DNA from: an uncultured Mucilaginibacter sp. | GTDB taxonomy: Bacteria > Bacteroidota > Bacteroidia > Sphingobacteriales > Sphingobacteriaceae | Direction: 5' to 3' | Assembly (NCBI GenBank): GCA_903864275.1 | Contig: CAIPFE010000052.1 | Coordinates: forward strand, 1-64,000 | Length of the DNA stretch: 64,000 nucleotides | Shown: positions 27,262-37,389 of the stretch, piece by piece | How positions within the stretch are numbered: the stretch's first letter is position 1 | How the letters are laid out: each line of letters begins with the position of its first letter | Made by a program: the position numbers and the translations under genes | Notes under the pieces: model-generated | Told to the model about the DNA's origin: nothing | The model's input: the letters and a program-made list of their open reading frames with translations, nothing else | Databases searched by the model: none

Positions 27262-27582
27262 GCTTACAAGATAGGATTATTCAGTGAGTAGTTGAAAAAA
27301 GTTGTAAGGGTTGTAAAAGTTAGAATTTAAATTGAAAAAGTTGTATTTGTTCTAGAGGTTAAAATAAAGCGAAACCACTCCAACCCGTACAACTTCTTAC
27401 AACCTTTATAACTTATTACAACTTCTTACAACATTTTTAACTTAATTACCAATTCCGACTTTTTGACTAATATCTCCGCAGTATAGCCCTTTTTTTCTTT
27501 TCAAACCAAACTATTTTTATAGCGGCAGGTATTATGTGTAAACCAATCCATAACTACCTGTTTATAACCCAATTATGATTTT
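27262..27582. other. Intergenic region with the right inverted repeat
   Basis: No gene is present. From about 27290 it is a tract of degenerate GTTGTAAGGG/TTACAACTTC motifs, with arms that can fold back on each other, ending in the perfect repeat arm at 27427-27480. The promoter of the FadL-like gene must lie in the last 100 bp. Confidence 0.6.
27427..27480. repeat. Right arm of a perfect 54-bp inverted repeat
   Basis: This arm begins TACAACATTTTTAAC and ends CTAATATCTCCGCA, the exact reverse complement of 26187-26240. The two arms enclose about 1.19 kb that contains only the AraC gene and degenerate repeats. Confidence 0.9.
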
Positions 27583-28806
27583 ATGAGAAAACTATTACTC
27601 CTACTGTGGTTGGCTTTGCCGGTATGTGCATTTTCGCAAGGTTTCCAGGTGAACCTTGAAGGTGAAAAGCAAATTGGCATGGGCCACACCGGCACCGGCG
27701 TCTTAGAGGACGGTGCCTCGGTATTTTTTAACCCGGGAGCAGTTGCTATGCTTCCTGAAAATTACATCCAGGGCGGGATCAGCCCGCTTTTGTTCAAATC
27801 AGATTTTAATCCCGCCGGGACATCTGCACAGTATTATACATCGAACAAAATCGCCACCCCGTTCAACTTTTATGGCGTTTGGGGACCAAAATCCGCCATC
27901 TGGAAACTTGGTTTAGGTGTATATACGCCTTTCGGCGGGTTAGCCGACTGGGGCAACAACTGGCAGGGTAAATACGTGTTGGAAAGCCTTGACCTAAAGG
28001 CCATTTATTTTCAACCGACGTTGAGTATTAAGTTGACCAGCTTTTTAAGCATCGGCGCGGGCTTTGTTTACAACCGGGGAAGCGTTGACCTTACGCAGGC
28101 TATTCCTTTAGCAAACGTTGCCGGTCAGGACGGGCAGGGTGAACTAAAAGGTACCGGTAAAGGATACGGCTGGAATGCGGGCGTATACATAAAAACTGAA
28201 TCAGGAATAACAATAGGTATCACGCACCGTTCGCAGGTAACAACTACTATCAATAACGGGAATGCAATTTTTAATGTCCCAACTTCGCTGCAAAGCAGTT
28301 TCCCACAGCCTAACACGTTTAATGCTTCCATTCCATTACCGGCGACCAATTCAATTGGTATAGGTATCTACCCTACAAACAAATGGACTTTAGCTTTTGA
28401 TGCCAACATCATCAGCTGGCATGTTTATAAGGTGCTTGAGTTTGATTATGCTAAGTTAACCCCGATTTTACAAAATAGTATTTCACCACGCAATTACCAG
28501 GACGCGGTTAGTTTAAGAGCCGGTGCACAGTACAAATGTGATGATAAAGTTGCCCTGCGCTTTGGCGGCGGTTTTGCCTCAACTGCTGTGAAGGATGGGT
28601 ATGTTACACCCGAAGCCCCGGATGCCAACCGGGCTTTTGTTACCGGCGGCATTGGCTACAAATTAGCTAATCACCTTAACGTCGATGCGTCGTTTGAGTT
28701 CGAGCATGTAATGGCGCGTACACAAACAAATATTCAATCGCAATTGTCCGGTACGTTTGAGACAAATGTATACATCCCCGGTATTTCACTTTCTTATCAC
28801 TGGTAA
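27583..28806 (+). CDS. OmpP1/FadL-family outer-membrane channel
   Basis: This 407-residue protein has a signal peptide (MRKLLLLLWLALPVCAFSQG) and the FadL-family start: QVNLEGEKQIGMGHTGTG, then ASVFFNPGAVAML. Strand-rich sequence follows, and the C-terminus ends in Trp (ISLSYHW), typical of outer-membrane barrels. FadL proteins pass hydrophobic compounds such as long-chain fatty acids across the outer membrane. It lies on the opposite side of the AraC gene from the beta-oxidation operon, which fits uptake of the operon's substrate. The GDSL lipoprotein gene starts 6 bp later and is probably co-transcribed. Confidence 0.88.
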   Translation: MRKLLLLLWLALPVCAFSQGFQVNLEGEKQIGMGHTGTGVLEDGASVFFNPGAVAMLPENYIQGGISPLLFKSDFNPAGTSAQYYTSNKIATPFNFYGVWGPKSAIWKLGLGVYTPFGGLADWGNNWQGKYVLESLDLKAIYFQPTLSIKLTSFLSIGAGFVYNRGSVDLTQAIPLANVAGQDGQGELKGTGKGYGWNAGVYIKTESGITIGITHRSQVTTTINNGNAIFNVPTSLQSSFPQPNTFNASIPLPATNSIGIGIYPTNKWTLAFDANIISWHVYKVLEFDYAKLTPILQNSISPRNYQDAVSLRAGAQYKCDDKVALRFGGGFASTAVKDGYVTPEAPDANRAFVTGGIGYKLANHLNVDASFEFEHVMARTQTNIQSQLSGTFETNVYIPGISLSYHW

Positions 28807-28812
28807 AATTTA

Positions 28813-30141
28813 ATGTTTAAGCAGATGAAATTTTTAAAACAACACCTATATATTATTGCAGGCTTATTATTTATAACCTCCTGCAAACCGGATATCAAGA
28901 CCCCACAGGCTAAGCACAGCACAGCTGATTTTTCAAGGTATATTTCTTTGGGCAATTCATTAACAGCCGGGTACGCTGATGGCGGCCTTTACCTGCAGGG
29001 CCAGTTGAACTCATATCCTTCCATCATTGCCAAGCAAATGCAAACTGTCGGCGGCGGCGTCTTTAACCAGCCTTTGTTCAGTAGCGCACAGGCAAATGGT
29101 TCCGGCTATTTGCAGTTAACCGGGATTGTGAACGGGGCGCCTGTTATTACGCCTGTCACAACCAATCTTGCCATACGGGGCGTGTTGCCTGTTCCGGGTT
29201 TTGGAAATGTAACCTTGTATACCAAATACACTGGCGATATTGAAAATTACGGCGTACCGGGCATCAAACTATTGCAGATCACCTATGCACCTTTAGGCAA
29301 TCTGAACGGCTACTACGAGCGCCTGCTTCCAAATGATGCACCGACAAATACTACGCCTTACCTTAACTTTGTAATGGCGAAGCCCTTCACTTTCTTTTCG
29401 AACTGGCTGGGCAATAACGACGCCTTATTATATGCAACATCTGGCGGCGCGGGCGATGTGCTGACAGACGAAACAACTTTTGCTCAATTATATAATTTAT
29501 TAATAGGCACATTGACAGCCAATGGTGCAAAAGGTGTGGTAGCCACTGTGCCCGATGTAACATCAATACCCTACTTTAATACCGTAACTGTGGGCGCTAT
29601 TGTTGCCGGGGTTCAAAAAGCAAACCCGGCCGTCCAGGGGATATATATTAACGCCTTGGTTTCGGGCACAACTTATGCACCAAGACTGGCCACGGCTAAC
29701 GACCTTATTGTTTTAACTTTCCCAACAAGTATGATCGGAACGCCTGTCAGCACCCCTTACGGAAACTTGCCTTATGGCTTAACACCTCTTACACCCGTTG
29801 ATAACCAATATGTGCTTGACGCGAATGAAGTTACGCTTACCCGAGCGCATGTTATCTCATTTAACAATACCATTAAATCCGTTGCAGCGTCAAAGGGGTT
29901 AGCAGTATTCGATGCTTTCACTTTCCTAAACGACATTAAACAAAACGGGCTGGTGGTTGACGGTATTGATCTGAATTCGAATTTTGTAACAGGCGGTATA
30001 TTTTCATTAGATGGCGTGCATCTTACCCCGCGTGGCTACGCAATAGTTGCCAATGGATTTATTAACGCCATAAATGCTAAATACGGTTCAAATATTCCAT
30101 TAGCTAATGTCGCAGATTACCATGGAATTTTATTTCCATGA
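28813..30141 (+). CDS. SGNH/GDSL hydrolase lipoprotein
   Basis: This 442-residue protein has a lipoprotein signal (LYIIAGLLFITSC, lipobox Cys about residue 24). The start may be 28813 or the ATG at 28825. The esterase signature ISLGNSLTAGYADGG provides the block I Ser (in GNS, where GDS is usual), and a late DGVHLTPRGYAIV block supplies the Asp-His pair. It is likely an outer-membrane-anchored esterase or lipase. Pairing with a FadL-type channel suggests it frees fatty acids from esters at the surface for uptake, which is inference from context. A strong terminator follows at 30163. Confidence 0.85.
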   Translation: MFKQMKFLKQHLYIIAGLLFITSCKPDIKTPQAKHSTADFSRYISLGNSLTAGYADGGLYLQGQLNSYPSIIAKQMQTVGGGVFNQPLFSSAQANGSGYLQLTGIVNGAPVITPVTTNLAIRGVLPVPGFGNVTLYTKYTGDIENYGVPGIKLLQITYAPLGNLNGYYERLLPNDAPTNTTPYLNFVMAKPFTFFSNWLGNNDALLYATSGGAGDVLTDETTFAQLYNLLIGTLTANGAKGVVATVPDVTSIPYFNTVTVGAIVAGVQKANPAVQGIYINALVSGTTYAPRLATANDLIVLTFPTSMIGTPVSTPYGNLPYGLTPLTPVDNQYVLDANEVTLTRAHVISFNNTIKSVAASKGLAVFDAFTFLNDIKQNGLVVDGIDLNSNFVTGGIFSLDGVHLTPRGYAIVANGFINAINAKYGSNIPLANVADYHGILFP

Positions 30142-30162
30142 TGCGATTTAAACTTAGTCATA

Positions 30163-30200
30163 AAAAAAGTCCTTTTTCGATTATGAAAAAGGACTTTTTT
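30163..30200 (+). terminator. Strong bidirectional intrinsic terminator
   Basis: A perfect 16-bp stem (AAAAAAGTCCTTTTTC at 30163-30178 with its complement at 30185-30200) closes a 6-base loop and carries A/T runs on both sides. It sits between convergent genes ending at 30141 (plus) and 30252 (minus) and could serve both. Confidence 0.85.
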
Positions 30201-30251
30201 GTGAACCAATTTATACCTTTTCGCTTTGTACATTCAGCTTTAAGCTTTTAT

Positions 30252-31505
30252 TCAAACTGCCGGGATCGTAAACTTAAATGTCGTTCCCCTGCCGACGGTG
30301 CTTTCCACGTCAATAGTTCCGCCATGCTGGACAACAAAATCACTGACAAGCAAAAGGCCCAAACCGCTGCCGGCTTCGTTATTTGTGCCTAACACGGATG
30401 AAGCGCTATTTTCATTGAACAGTTTTTCTTTCATTTCATTTGTCATGCCAACACCCGAGTCTTCAATAAAAACAGCGGCCATGTTTTCAATGGTTTGCGC
30501 ATTGATAATAACGTACCCTCCCTGCGGGGTATATTTTATAGCATTTGTAACAAGGTTTTGCACGATCGATCGCAGCATCAGTGAATCTGCTTTCACAAAA
30601 ATGTTTTTAGGTATCCTGTTTTGAAGTTTAACGCCTTTTTGAGCTGCATTTGGCTTTAATAACTCTAATGATTCTTCGACGCCATTAACCAGGCAAATCT
30701 TTTCGGGATTGAAATTAGCTTTTTTGCTCTGTTTTTTGGCCCAGTCGATCACTTCGTTCAACTGATCAAGAAGCCTGTTCGAGGTACGGTGAACGATCTC
30801 TGAAAGTTTTTTGATCTGGGCGGGGTTCAGGTTTTCATTGTCATCACTCAACTTACCCGAGGCAATAAGCAGCGCCGTAAACGGGTTGCGCAGATCATGA
30901 GAAAGTACTGAAAGAAATTGGTCCTTTGATAAATTAAGTGCCCTCAGCTGGTGGTTAAGGTTTTCCAGCTCGATTGTGCGGTCCAAAACTCTTTGTTCGA
31001 GGTCAAGGTTCAATAGCTTCAGATCATTATTTATGATCTGAAGCTTTTCTTCCTGCTGTTTTAACAGCCGGTTCTTTTTATACAGGTCGGCAAAGACGGC
31101 GACTTTTGACCTTAATATTTGCTGGTTAAATGGTTTCCGTACAAAGTCAACCGCCCCGGCCTGGTACCCTTTAAACATTGCAGCCTCTTCATAATCGTGG
31201 GCGGTAATAAAAATAATCGGAATATCTTTTAACTTATCGCGTTGGTAGATCAGCTCCGCCGTCTCATAGCCATCCATTATCGGCATTTTTACGTCAAGCA
31301 GGATAAGGGAAAAATCCTCTTCCTTTAACAGTATCCTGAGCGCCTCCCTGCCCGAAGTTGCTTTGAAAAAAATGTGGCCCTCTTTTTCCAAAGCAACTTC
31401 CATTGACATCAAATTACTATCGTTGTCGTCAACCAACAGTATCTTTATGGGCATGTCAGTTGCCGTTTTGCTTTTGCTATTTGACATTCCCAAATTTAAA
31501 CCCAT
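30252..31505 (-). CDS. Receiver-histidine kinase hybrid
   Basis: I place the start at the ATG at 31505-31503, which shares its A with the TAA stop of the large kinase (31507-31505) and so implies coupled translation. That gives 417 residues; the longer in-frame start would run deep into the upstream gene. Order: a receiver (KILLVDDND, phospho-acceptor in LILLDVKMPIMDG, Lys in FVRKPF) at about 20-140, a coiled coil (EEKLQIINNDLKLLNLDLEQRV), HisKA with the phospho-His in FLSVLSHDLRNP, and HATPase_c (NLVTNAIKYTP, EDSGVGM, GSGLGLLL). No membrane segment is seen. It probably takes phosphate from, or modulates, the neighbouring giant kinase in a cytoplasmic relay. Confidence 0.88.
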   Translation of the reverse strand: MGLNLGMSNSKSKTATDMPIKILLVDDNDSNLMSMEVALEKEGHIFFKATSGREALRILLKEEDFSLILLDVKMPIMDGYETAELIYQRDKLKDIPIIFITAHDYEEAAMFKGYQAGAVDFVRKPFNQQILRSKVAVFADLYKKNRLLKQQEEKLQIINNDLKLLNLDLEQRVLDRTIELENLNHQLRALNLSKDQFLSVLSHDLRNPFTALLIASGKLSDDNENLNPAQIKKLSEIVHRTSNRLLDQLNEVIDWAKKQSKKANFNPEKICLVNGVEESLELLKPNAAQKGVKLQNRIPKNIFVKADSLMLRSIVQNLVTNAIKYTPQGGYVIINAQTIENMAAVFIEDSGVGMTNEMKEKLFNENSASSVLGTNNEAGSGLGLLLVSDFVVQHGGTIDVESTVGRGTTFKFTIPAV

Positions 31506-34500
31506 TATTTGATAAGCCAAACTCTCATTAATGATAAAAGCTGGTCGGTCTTCACCGGTTTTGTAATATAATCCGAAGCTCCTGACGAAATACATTTTTG
31601 CCTGTCGCCGATCATCGCTTTTGCCGTTACCGCAATTATGGGCAAGGTTTTATTCCTCGGTTCTTTACGGATCATTTGTATGGTTTCATAACCGTCCATT
31701 TCGGGCATCATGATATCCATCAGCACAATGTCTATTTTTTTGTCCTTATTTAGTATCTCAAGCGCCTCCCTGCCGCTTTCCGCAGTGATCACATCTAAAT
31801 TCGACCTTTCAAATACAGCCGTTAATGCGAAAAGGTTCCTCACGTCATCATCAACCACCAGCACCTTCTTTGCATCCAGCACATCGTTGTTAGCCCTGAT
31901 ATTGTTTATCATTTTCAGTTTACTTTCGCTGATAAACTTCTTATCGATATGCAATAAGATCAATATTTCCTCCAACAGGTAAACATGCGAATTGGGTGTT
32001 TTAGTAATGATCTTATGGTTGAGCCTCTTTAACTGGATAAGCTCGTCCTGTGTAAAGTCCCTGGCTGAGTGCAGTATAATTGTTGTTTGCGGCTGTTTTA
32101 ATAAATTAATTTTATTTAACAACTCTAAACCATTTGCATCCGGCAATACAAAATCCAAAATTATACAATCAAATATTTCCCTTTTCAAGGCGCCCAGCCC
32201 TTTCTTCGCTGTGGTGGCTGAAAAAACCTCAACGCTATCATTTGATAGAAGTTCCGTTAATTTTTGAAGTTCGGTCTCATTATCTTCAATTATCAGCACT
32301 TTCTTTTTGGTATGTTCATAAAAACTAATTATCCCTGAGATCAGTTCGTGCAGAGAGCTATTGGATAATGGTTTTAAGTTGAAGCTTTTGGCGCCATATT
32401 TCATCGCGAGCAATTTATTATCCTCACCGCAAATAAGATGTATGGGGATATGACGAAGGTTAATATCGCTCTTTAGTAATTTAAGGATTTTCCAGCCGTT
32501 GGATTCCGGCATATTTACATCCAGCGTAATAGCAACCGGGTTGTACTTCTGGATACTTTCAAATATTTCCAGGTAACTGATGGCGACTACTACTTTAAGG
32601 TCAAAATCATGCGCTTTATCTATCAGTATCTTGGTAAAACGGATATCGTCCTCGATCACCAATAAAACTTTGTCTTCGGCAACAATGGTATGCCTGTCGT
32701 CATCCATAATTAGTTCGGAAGAATCGATCAGGTTAGTCCTGAGATGTGGAACCGTATAGGCTTCCTTAGTCGGGCGGTTGGCCGCTATCGATTTTTCCTC
32801 CTTGTATTTTAAAGGTAAATATAGTGTGAAAACGCTTCCTTTGCCCAGTTCGCTCCCGACAGTTATAGTACCGCCCAAAAGCTCGGCAAAACCCTTGCTG
32901 ATAGAGAGGCCAAGGCCGGTGCCCCCGTATTTACGGCTGGTTGAGCCCTCCGCCTGCTGGAACGCTTCGAAAATAATTCCCTGCGTGTTTTTGGATATGC
33001 CAATGCCGGAATCTTCGATAGAAAAGGCAATTACCGAATCGGACCCGGTTAGAGGGTTCTCCTGGCCGGGCCCCGGCCTGTAGATATTCAGTTTTACGCT
33101 ACCTTTTTCGGTAAATTTAAAGGCGTTTGAAAGCAGGTTTTTCAATATCTGGTTAAGGCGCTGCATGTCCGTTTCCATAAGTTCAGGCAGCGTCTCCTCC
33201 AAATTGATCTCAAATTTAAGGTTCTTGGCTTCCGAGATCGGTTTAAATGTCGACTCGGCAAACGAAATGATCTCTTTAAAGCTAACCGGCATCACATCAG
33301 CAGCAATAACTCCCGATTCGATCTTTGAAAGGTCGAGGATATCATTTATCAGTTGGATCAGGTCATCCCCGCAGGAGTGAATGGTTTTTGCAAACATCCG
33401 TTGTTTTTCGGTCAGGTTGCCTTCGGGGTTTTCGAAAAGCTGCTGTGCAAGTATAAGCAAGCTATTCAATGGGGTCCTTAACTCGTGCGACATGTTTGCA
33501 AGGAACTCGGATTTGTATTTTGAGGTCAGCGTAAGTTGTTCCGCTTTTTCCTCCAATGACCGGCCTTTATCGTGCAATTCATCGTTGGCCCTTCTCAACT
33601 CTTCCTGCTGCGACGAAAGTTCCCCGGCCAATGACTGCGATTGCGATAACAATTCTTCTGTACGCGTATTTGTCTCGATGTTGTTTAACACGATACCGAT
33701 ACTTTCTGTCAGCTGATCTAAGAAGTCAATATGTGTATCACTGAAATTCTCAAAGGATGCCAGCTCGATAACCGCTTTTACGTTATTTTCAAACAGTACC
33801 GGCAATATCACAAGGTCTAACGGTGCTGCATTACCGATGCCCGAACTGATCTGCAGGTATTCATTCGGTACGTTAGCCAGCCTTATTCGCTCCTTATCTG
33901 TAGCGCACTGTCCCACCAGCCCCTCGCTAAGCGAAAATTCCTGGTCTATTAACTTGCGGCTTTTTTGCGCATAGCCAGCAAACAGTTTTAATTTAACTTC
34001 GTCGGCCCCTTCTGGTTGTTCCAGGATATAAAATGCGCCATAACGTGCGTTTACCAATTCGGCTAATTCTGATAACACTTTATTGGCTACCGCGTTCCGG
34101 TCGCGCTGGCCCTGCAGCATCTGGGCAAACTTGGCCAGGTTTGATTTCAGCCAGTCCTGCTCATGGTTCCGTAGCGTGGTATCCTTCAGGTTGGCGATCA
34201 TCTGGTTTATGGTATCCTTCAGCGCTTCCAATTCCCCTTTGGCATCCACACGGATGGTACGGGTTAGGTCACCTTTGGTTACCGCAGAAGCCACTTCGGA
34301 GATTGAACGCACCTGCACGGTGAGGTTTTGGGCCAGCTGGTTTACGTTTTCGGTCAAGTCCTTCCACGTTCCCGATGCGCCCGGCACGCTTGCCTGCCCG
34401 CCGAGGCGGCCCTGCACACCCACCTCACGCGCAACAGTGGTTACCTCATCGGCAAATACCGCCAATGTGTCAATCATTTCGTTAATGGTATCGGTTAACT

Positions 34501-37162
34501 GCGCCACTTCACCCAAAGCGTTGATGGATAAGCGCTGTTTCAGGTTCCCTTTTGCAATACCGGTAGCCACTTTTGCAATACCCCTGATCTGCCCTGTTAA
34601 GTTCGACGCCATCTGGTTTACAGAGTCTGTTAAATCCTTCCAGGTGCCGTCAACACCTTTTACGTGCGCCTGTCCGCCCAATTTTCCTTCTGTTCCAACT
34701 TCGCGCGCCACACGGGTTACTTCTGATGCAAAAGAGTTTAATTGATCCACCATCGTATTGATGGTATTTTTCAGGTCCATGATCTCCCCTTTTACGTCGA
34801 TGATAACCGTTTTTGAAAGGTCACCGCTCGCAACCGCCTTTGTCACTTCGGCAATATTACGTACCTGCGAAGTTAAGTTACTCGACATGTGGTTTACCGA
34901 ATCCGTCAAATCCTTCCATGTCCCGGCAACACCCGGTACAAATGCCTGGCCCCCAAGGTTACCATCGGTACCAACTTCGCGGGCCACGCGGGTTACTTCT
35001 GATGCAAAACCACGCAGCTGGTCAACCATCGTATTGATGGTTTCCTTTAGCTGGAGGATCTCGCCCCGAACGTCAACCGTAATTTTTTTAGATAAGTCGC
35101 CGTTTGCTATCGCGATAGATACGTCGGCAATGTTACGCAGCTGGGCGGTGAGGTTACCAGCCATTTTATTTACCGAGTCGGTTAAGTCTTTCCATGTACC
35201 ATCAACACCCGGCACATTCGCCTGGCCGCCCAGCTGCCCTTCGGAACCTACTTCACGAGCAACACGGGTTACTTCGGATGCAAAGCCGCGTAGCTGATCA
35301 ACCATCGTATTGATGGTATCTTTTAATTCCAATAGCTCCCCTTTGGCGTTTACAGTGATCTTGCGCGAAAGGTCACCTTTGGCCACAGCCGTGGTTACTT
35401 CGGCAATGTTACGCACCTGCGAGGTAAGGTTATCAGCCATTTTATTTACCGAGTCTGTCAAGTCCTTCCAGGTACCGCCAACGCCCGGCACATTGGCCTG
35501 GCCGCCAAGCTGTCCTTCGGACCCCACTTCACGCGCCACGCGGGTTACTTCCGACCCGAACGAATTGAGCTGGTCAACCATGGTATTTATGGTGATCTTC
35601 AGCTCCAGCATTTCGCCCTGTACGTCAACCGTGATCTTTTTCGATAAGTCGCCTTTTGCAACCGCGGTGGTTACCTCGGCAATATTTCTAACCTGGCCGG
35701 TTAGGTTACCCGCCATCTGGTTTACCGAATCGGTTAAATCCTTCCAGGTACCACCTACGCCCGGCACGTTGGCCTGTCCACCCAACTGTCCTTCGGAACC
35801 TACTTCACGTGCAACCCGTGTTACTTCCGAGGAGAAGGAGTTTAACTGGTCAACCATTGTATTGATCGTATTCTTTAACTCCAAAAGCTCGCCCTTTGCA
35901 TCAACAGTGATCTTTCTTGATAAGTCGCCTTTAGCAACCGCCGTGGTTACGCCGGCGATATTACGCACCTGGTCGGTAAGGTTACTCCCCATCTGGTTCA
36001 CCGAGTCGGTCAGGTCTTTCCAAACACCGCCAACGCCTTTTACCCTGGCTTGGCCGCCAAGCTTACCTTCTGTACCTACTTCGAGCGCCACACGTGTTAC
36101 TTCCGATGCAAACGAGTTCAACTGGTCCACCATGGTATTGATGGTCTTTTTCAACTCAAGCATTTCGCCCTTTACGTCAACAGTGATCTTTTTGGAAAGG
36201 TCACCGTTTGCCACCGCAGTAGTTACCCCGGCGATATTACGCACCTGGGATGTTAAGTTACCCGCCATACGGTTTACGGAATCCGTTAAATCTTTCCATG
36301 TTCCGGCGACGCCCGGCACTTTGGCCTGGCCACCCAATTTACCTTCCGTACCAACTTCAAGTGCAACACGCGTTACTTCGGAAGAGAAGGAGTTCAACTG
36401 GTCCACCATGGTGTTGATCGTATTCTTTAACTCGAGGATCTCGCCTTTTGCTTCCACTGTAATTTTACGGGAAAGGTCTCCTTTTGCAACTGCTGTGGTT
36501 ACCGCCGCCACGTTACGCACCTGGGCGGTAAGGTTACCCGCCATCTGGTTTACCGAATCGGTTAGCTCGGCCCAAACACCAGCAACGCCCTTTATCTTGG
36601 CCTGCTCACCAAGTTTGCCTTCCGAACCTACCTGGCGCGCCACCCGTGTTACTTCCATCGAGAAAAGCCGCAGCTTTGAAAGCATCTGGTTTGACTCTTT
36701 TGCTATTCGCAAAAACTCTCCTTTTAAAGGGTGGCCGCTAATTTCTAAAGGTATATGTTTGGACAGGTCGCCATTGGCAACCGAGTTGATCATCCCGGCG
36801 ATTTCCAGCGTCGGAGACGTAAGATCCGAGATCAGGTTGTTTAAGGAGTCAATACCGCCAGCCCATTGACCTTTGGCATCTGTGAGTTCAATTCTTTTTG
36901 ATAAATTTCCCCTTTTGCCGATTGTTATTTCAGCAGATGAAATTTCGGCCACTAAACGTTCGTTCATATCAATAATGTCGTTTAGCACTTCACATATCCG
37001 GCCGTTTATACCGGCCTGGGTGACGGGCATCCTGACATCAAGTTTTCCGTTCTTGACTAAAGAGAGAACCTTCAAAAGTTCTTTCAGATCAAGGGAATCG
37101 TCATTGGCGCCGTTCATGTTGGGCGCTTTTTTTAAAGGGACATCAAGTACATCATGTTCCAT
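31505..37162 (-). CDS. Giant soluble hybrid histidine kinase with HAMP repeats and three receivers
   Basis: This 1885-residue protein has no membrane segment. Residues 1-170 include degenerate HAMP-like stretches (VANGDLSKHIPLEISG). Residues 171-998 are nine consecutive 92-residue units, each with VTRVAxEVGxEGxLGGQA, TWKDLTDSVNxMAxNLT and VAKGDLSRKITVxAKGE, in the manner of the poly-HAMP region of fungal group III (Nik1) kinases. A GAF domain follows (about 1030-1160), then HisKA with the phospho-His in FLANMSHELRTPLNSLL, HATPase_c (NLLSNAFKFTEKG, GTGLGLSISKG), and three receivers (acceptor Asp in TLDVNMPES, ILDFVLPDA and LMDIMMPEMDG). It is likely a cytoplasmic osmotic- or redox-type sensor (by family analogy), followed by a coupled receiver-kinase gene. 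The near-identical 276-bp DNA units could vary in number. Confidence 0.93.
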   Translation of the reverse strand: MEHDVLDVPLKKAPNMNGANDDSLDLKELLKVLSLVKNGKLDVRMPVTQAGINGRICEVLNDIIDMNERLVAEISSAEITIGKRGNLSKRIELTDAKGQWAGGIDSLNNLISDLTSPTLEIAGMINSVANGDLSKHIPLEISGHPLKGEFLRIAKESNQMLSKLRLFSMEVTRVARQVGSEGKLGEQAKIKGVAGVWAELTDSVNQMAGNLTAQVRNVAAVTTAVAKGDLSRKITVEAKGEILELKNTINTMVDQLNSFSSEVTRVALEVGTEGKLGGQAKVPGVAGTWKDLTDSVNRMAGNLTSQVRNIAGVTTAVANGDLSKKITVDVKGEMLELKKTINTMVDQLNSFASEVTRVALEVGTEGKLGGQARVKGVGGVWKDLTDSVNQMGSNLTDQVRNIAGVTTAVAKGDLSRKITVDAKGELLELKNTINTMVDQLNSFSSEVTRVAREVGSEGQLGGQANVPGVGGTWKDLTDSVNQMAGNLTGQVRNIAEVTTAVAKGDLSKKITVDVQGEMLELKITINTMVDQLNSFGSEVTRVAREVGSEGQLGGQANVPGVGGTWKDLTDSVNKMADNLTSQVRNIAEVTTAVAKGDLSRKITVNAKGELLELKDTINTMVDQLRGFASEVTRVAREVGSEGQLGGQANVPGVDGTWKDLTDSVNKMAGNLTAQLRNIADVSIAIANGDLSKKITVDVRGEILQLKETINTMVDQLRGFASEVTRVAREVGTDGNLGGQAFVPGVAGTWKDLTDSVNHMSSNLTSQVRNIAEVTKAVASGDLSKTVIIDVKGEIMDLKNTINTMVDQLNSFASEVTRVAREVGTEGKLGGQAHVKGVDGTWKDLTDSVNQMASNLTGQIRGIAKVATGIAKGNLKQRLSINALGEVAQLTDTINEMIDTLAVFADEVTTVAREVGVQGRLGGQASVPGASGTWKDLTENVNQLAQNLTVQVRSISEVASAVTKGDLTRTIRVDAKGELEALKDTINQMIANLKDTTLRNHEQDWLKSNLAKFAQMLQGQRDRNAVANKVLSELAELVNARYGAFYILEQPEGADEVKLKLFAGYAQKSRKLIDQEFSLSEGLVGQCATDKERIRLANVPNEYLQISSGIGNAAPLDLVILPVLFENNVKAVIELASFENFSDTHIDFLDQLTESIGIVLNNIETNTRTEELLSQSQSLAGELSSQQEELRRANDELHDKGRSLEEKAEQLTLTSKYKSEFLANMSHELRTPLNSLLILAQQLFENPEGNLTEKQRMFAKTIHSCGDDLIQLINDILDLSKIESGVIAADVMPVSFKEIISFAESTFKPISEAKNLKFEINLEETLPELMETDMQRLNQILKNLLSNAFKFTEKGSVKLNIYRPGPGQENPLTGSDSVIAFSIEDSGIGISKNTQGIIFEAFQQAEGSTSRKYGGTGLGLSISKGFAELLGGTITVGSELGKGSVFTLYLPLKYKEEKSIAANRPTKEAYTVPHLRTNLIDSSELIMDDDRHTIVAEDKVLLVIEDDIRFTKILIDKAHDFDLKVVVAISYLEIFESIQKYNPVAITLDVNMPESNGWKILKLLKSDINLRHIPIHLICGEDNKLLAMKYGAKSFNLKPLSNSSLHELISGIISFYEHTKKKVLIIEDNETELQKLTELLSNDSVEVFSATTAKKGLGALKREIFDCIILDFVLPDANGLELLNKINLLKQPQTTIILHSARDFTQDELIQLKRLNHKIITKTPNSHVYLLEEILILLHIDKKFISESKLKMINNIRANNDVLDAKKVLVVDDDVRNLFALTAVFERSNLDVITAESGREALEILNKDKKIDIVLMDIMMPEMDGYETIQMIRKEPRNKTLPIIAVTAKAMIGDRQKCISSGASDYITKPVKTDQLLSLMRVWLIK

Positions 37163-37389
37163 AGCGTTGCGATAAGTTTTAAATTAAAACAGTTAATTAG
37201 GGAGGATTGGTTGATGCGTTGTTAAACAGAATTTTATTCTCGTGGTTTTATTTTTTTAAAAAAAAGAGAAATTCCGAACAATTGCCACGTAAAAATAAAA
37301 AATAATTAGCTTTTCCAAAAATACAAAGCAGTGTTCGCTGTGTGTGCGCCACAATTATTTGTAACAATTTTATGATAGAAATTTAGCAG

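Noticed and set aside
35310..36869. A 519-residue plus-strand frame
   Set aside because: It is antisense to the HAMP-repeat kinase. Its repeats mirror the 276-bp units and it has no independent motif.
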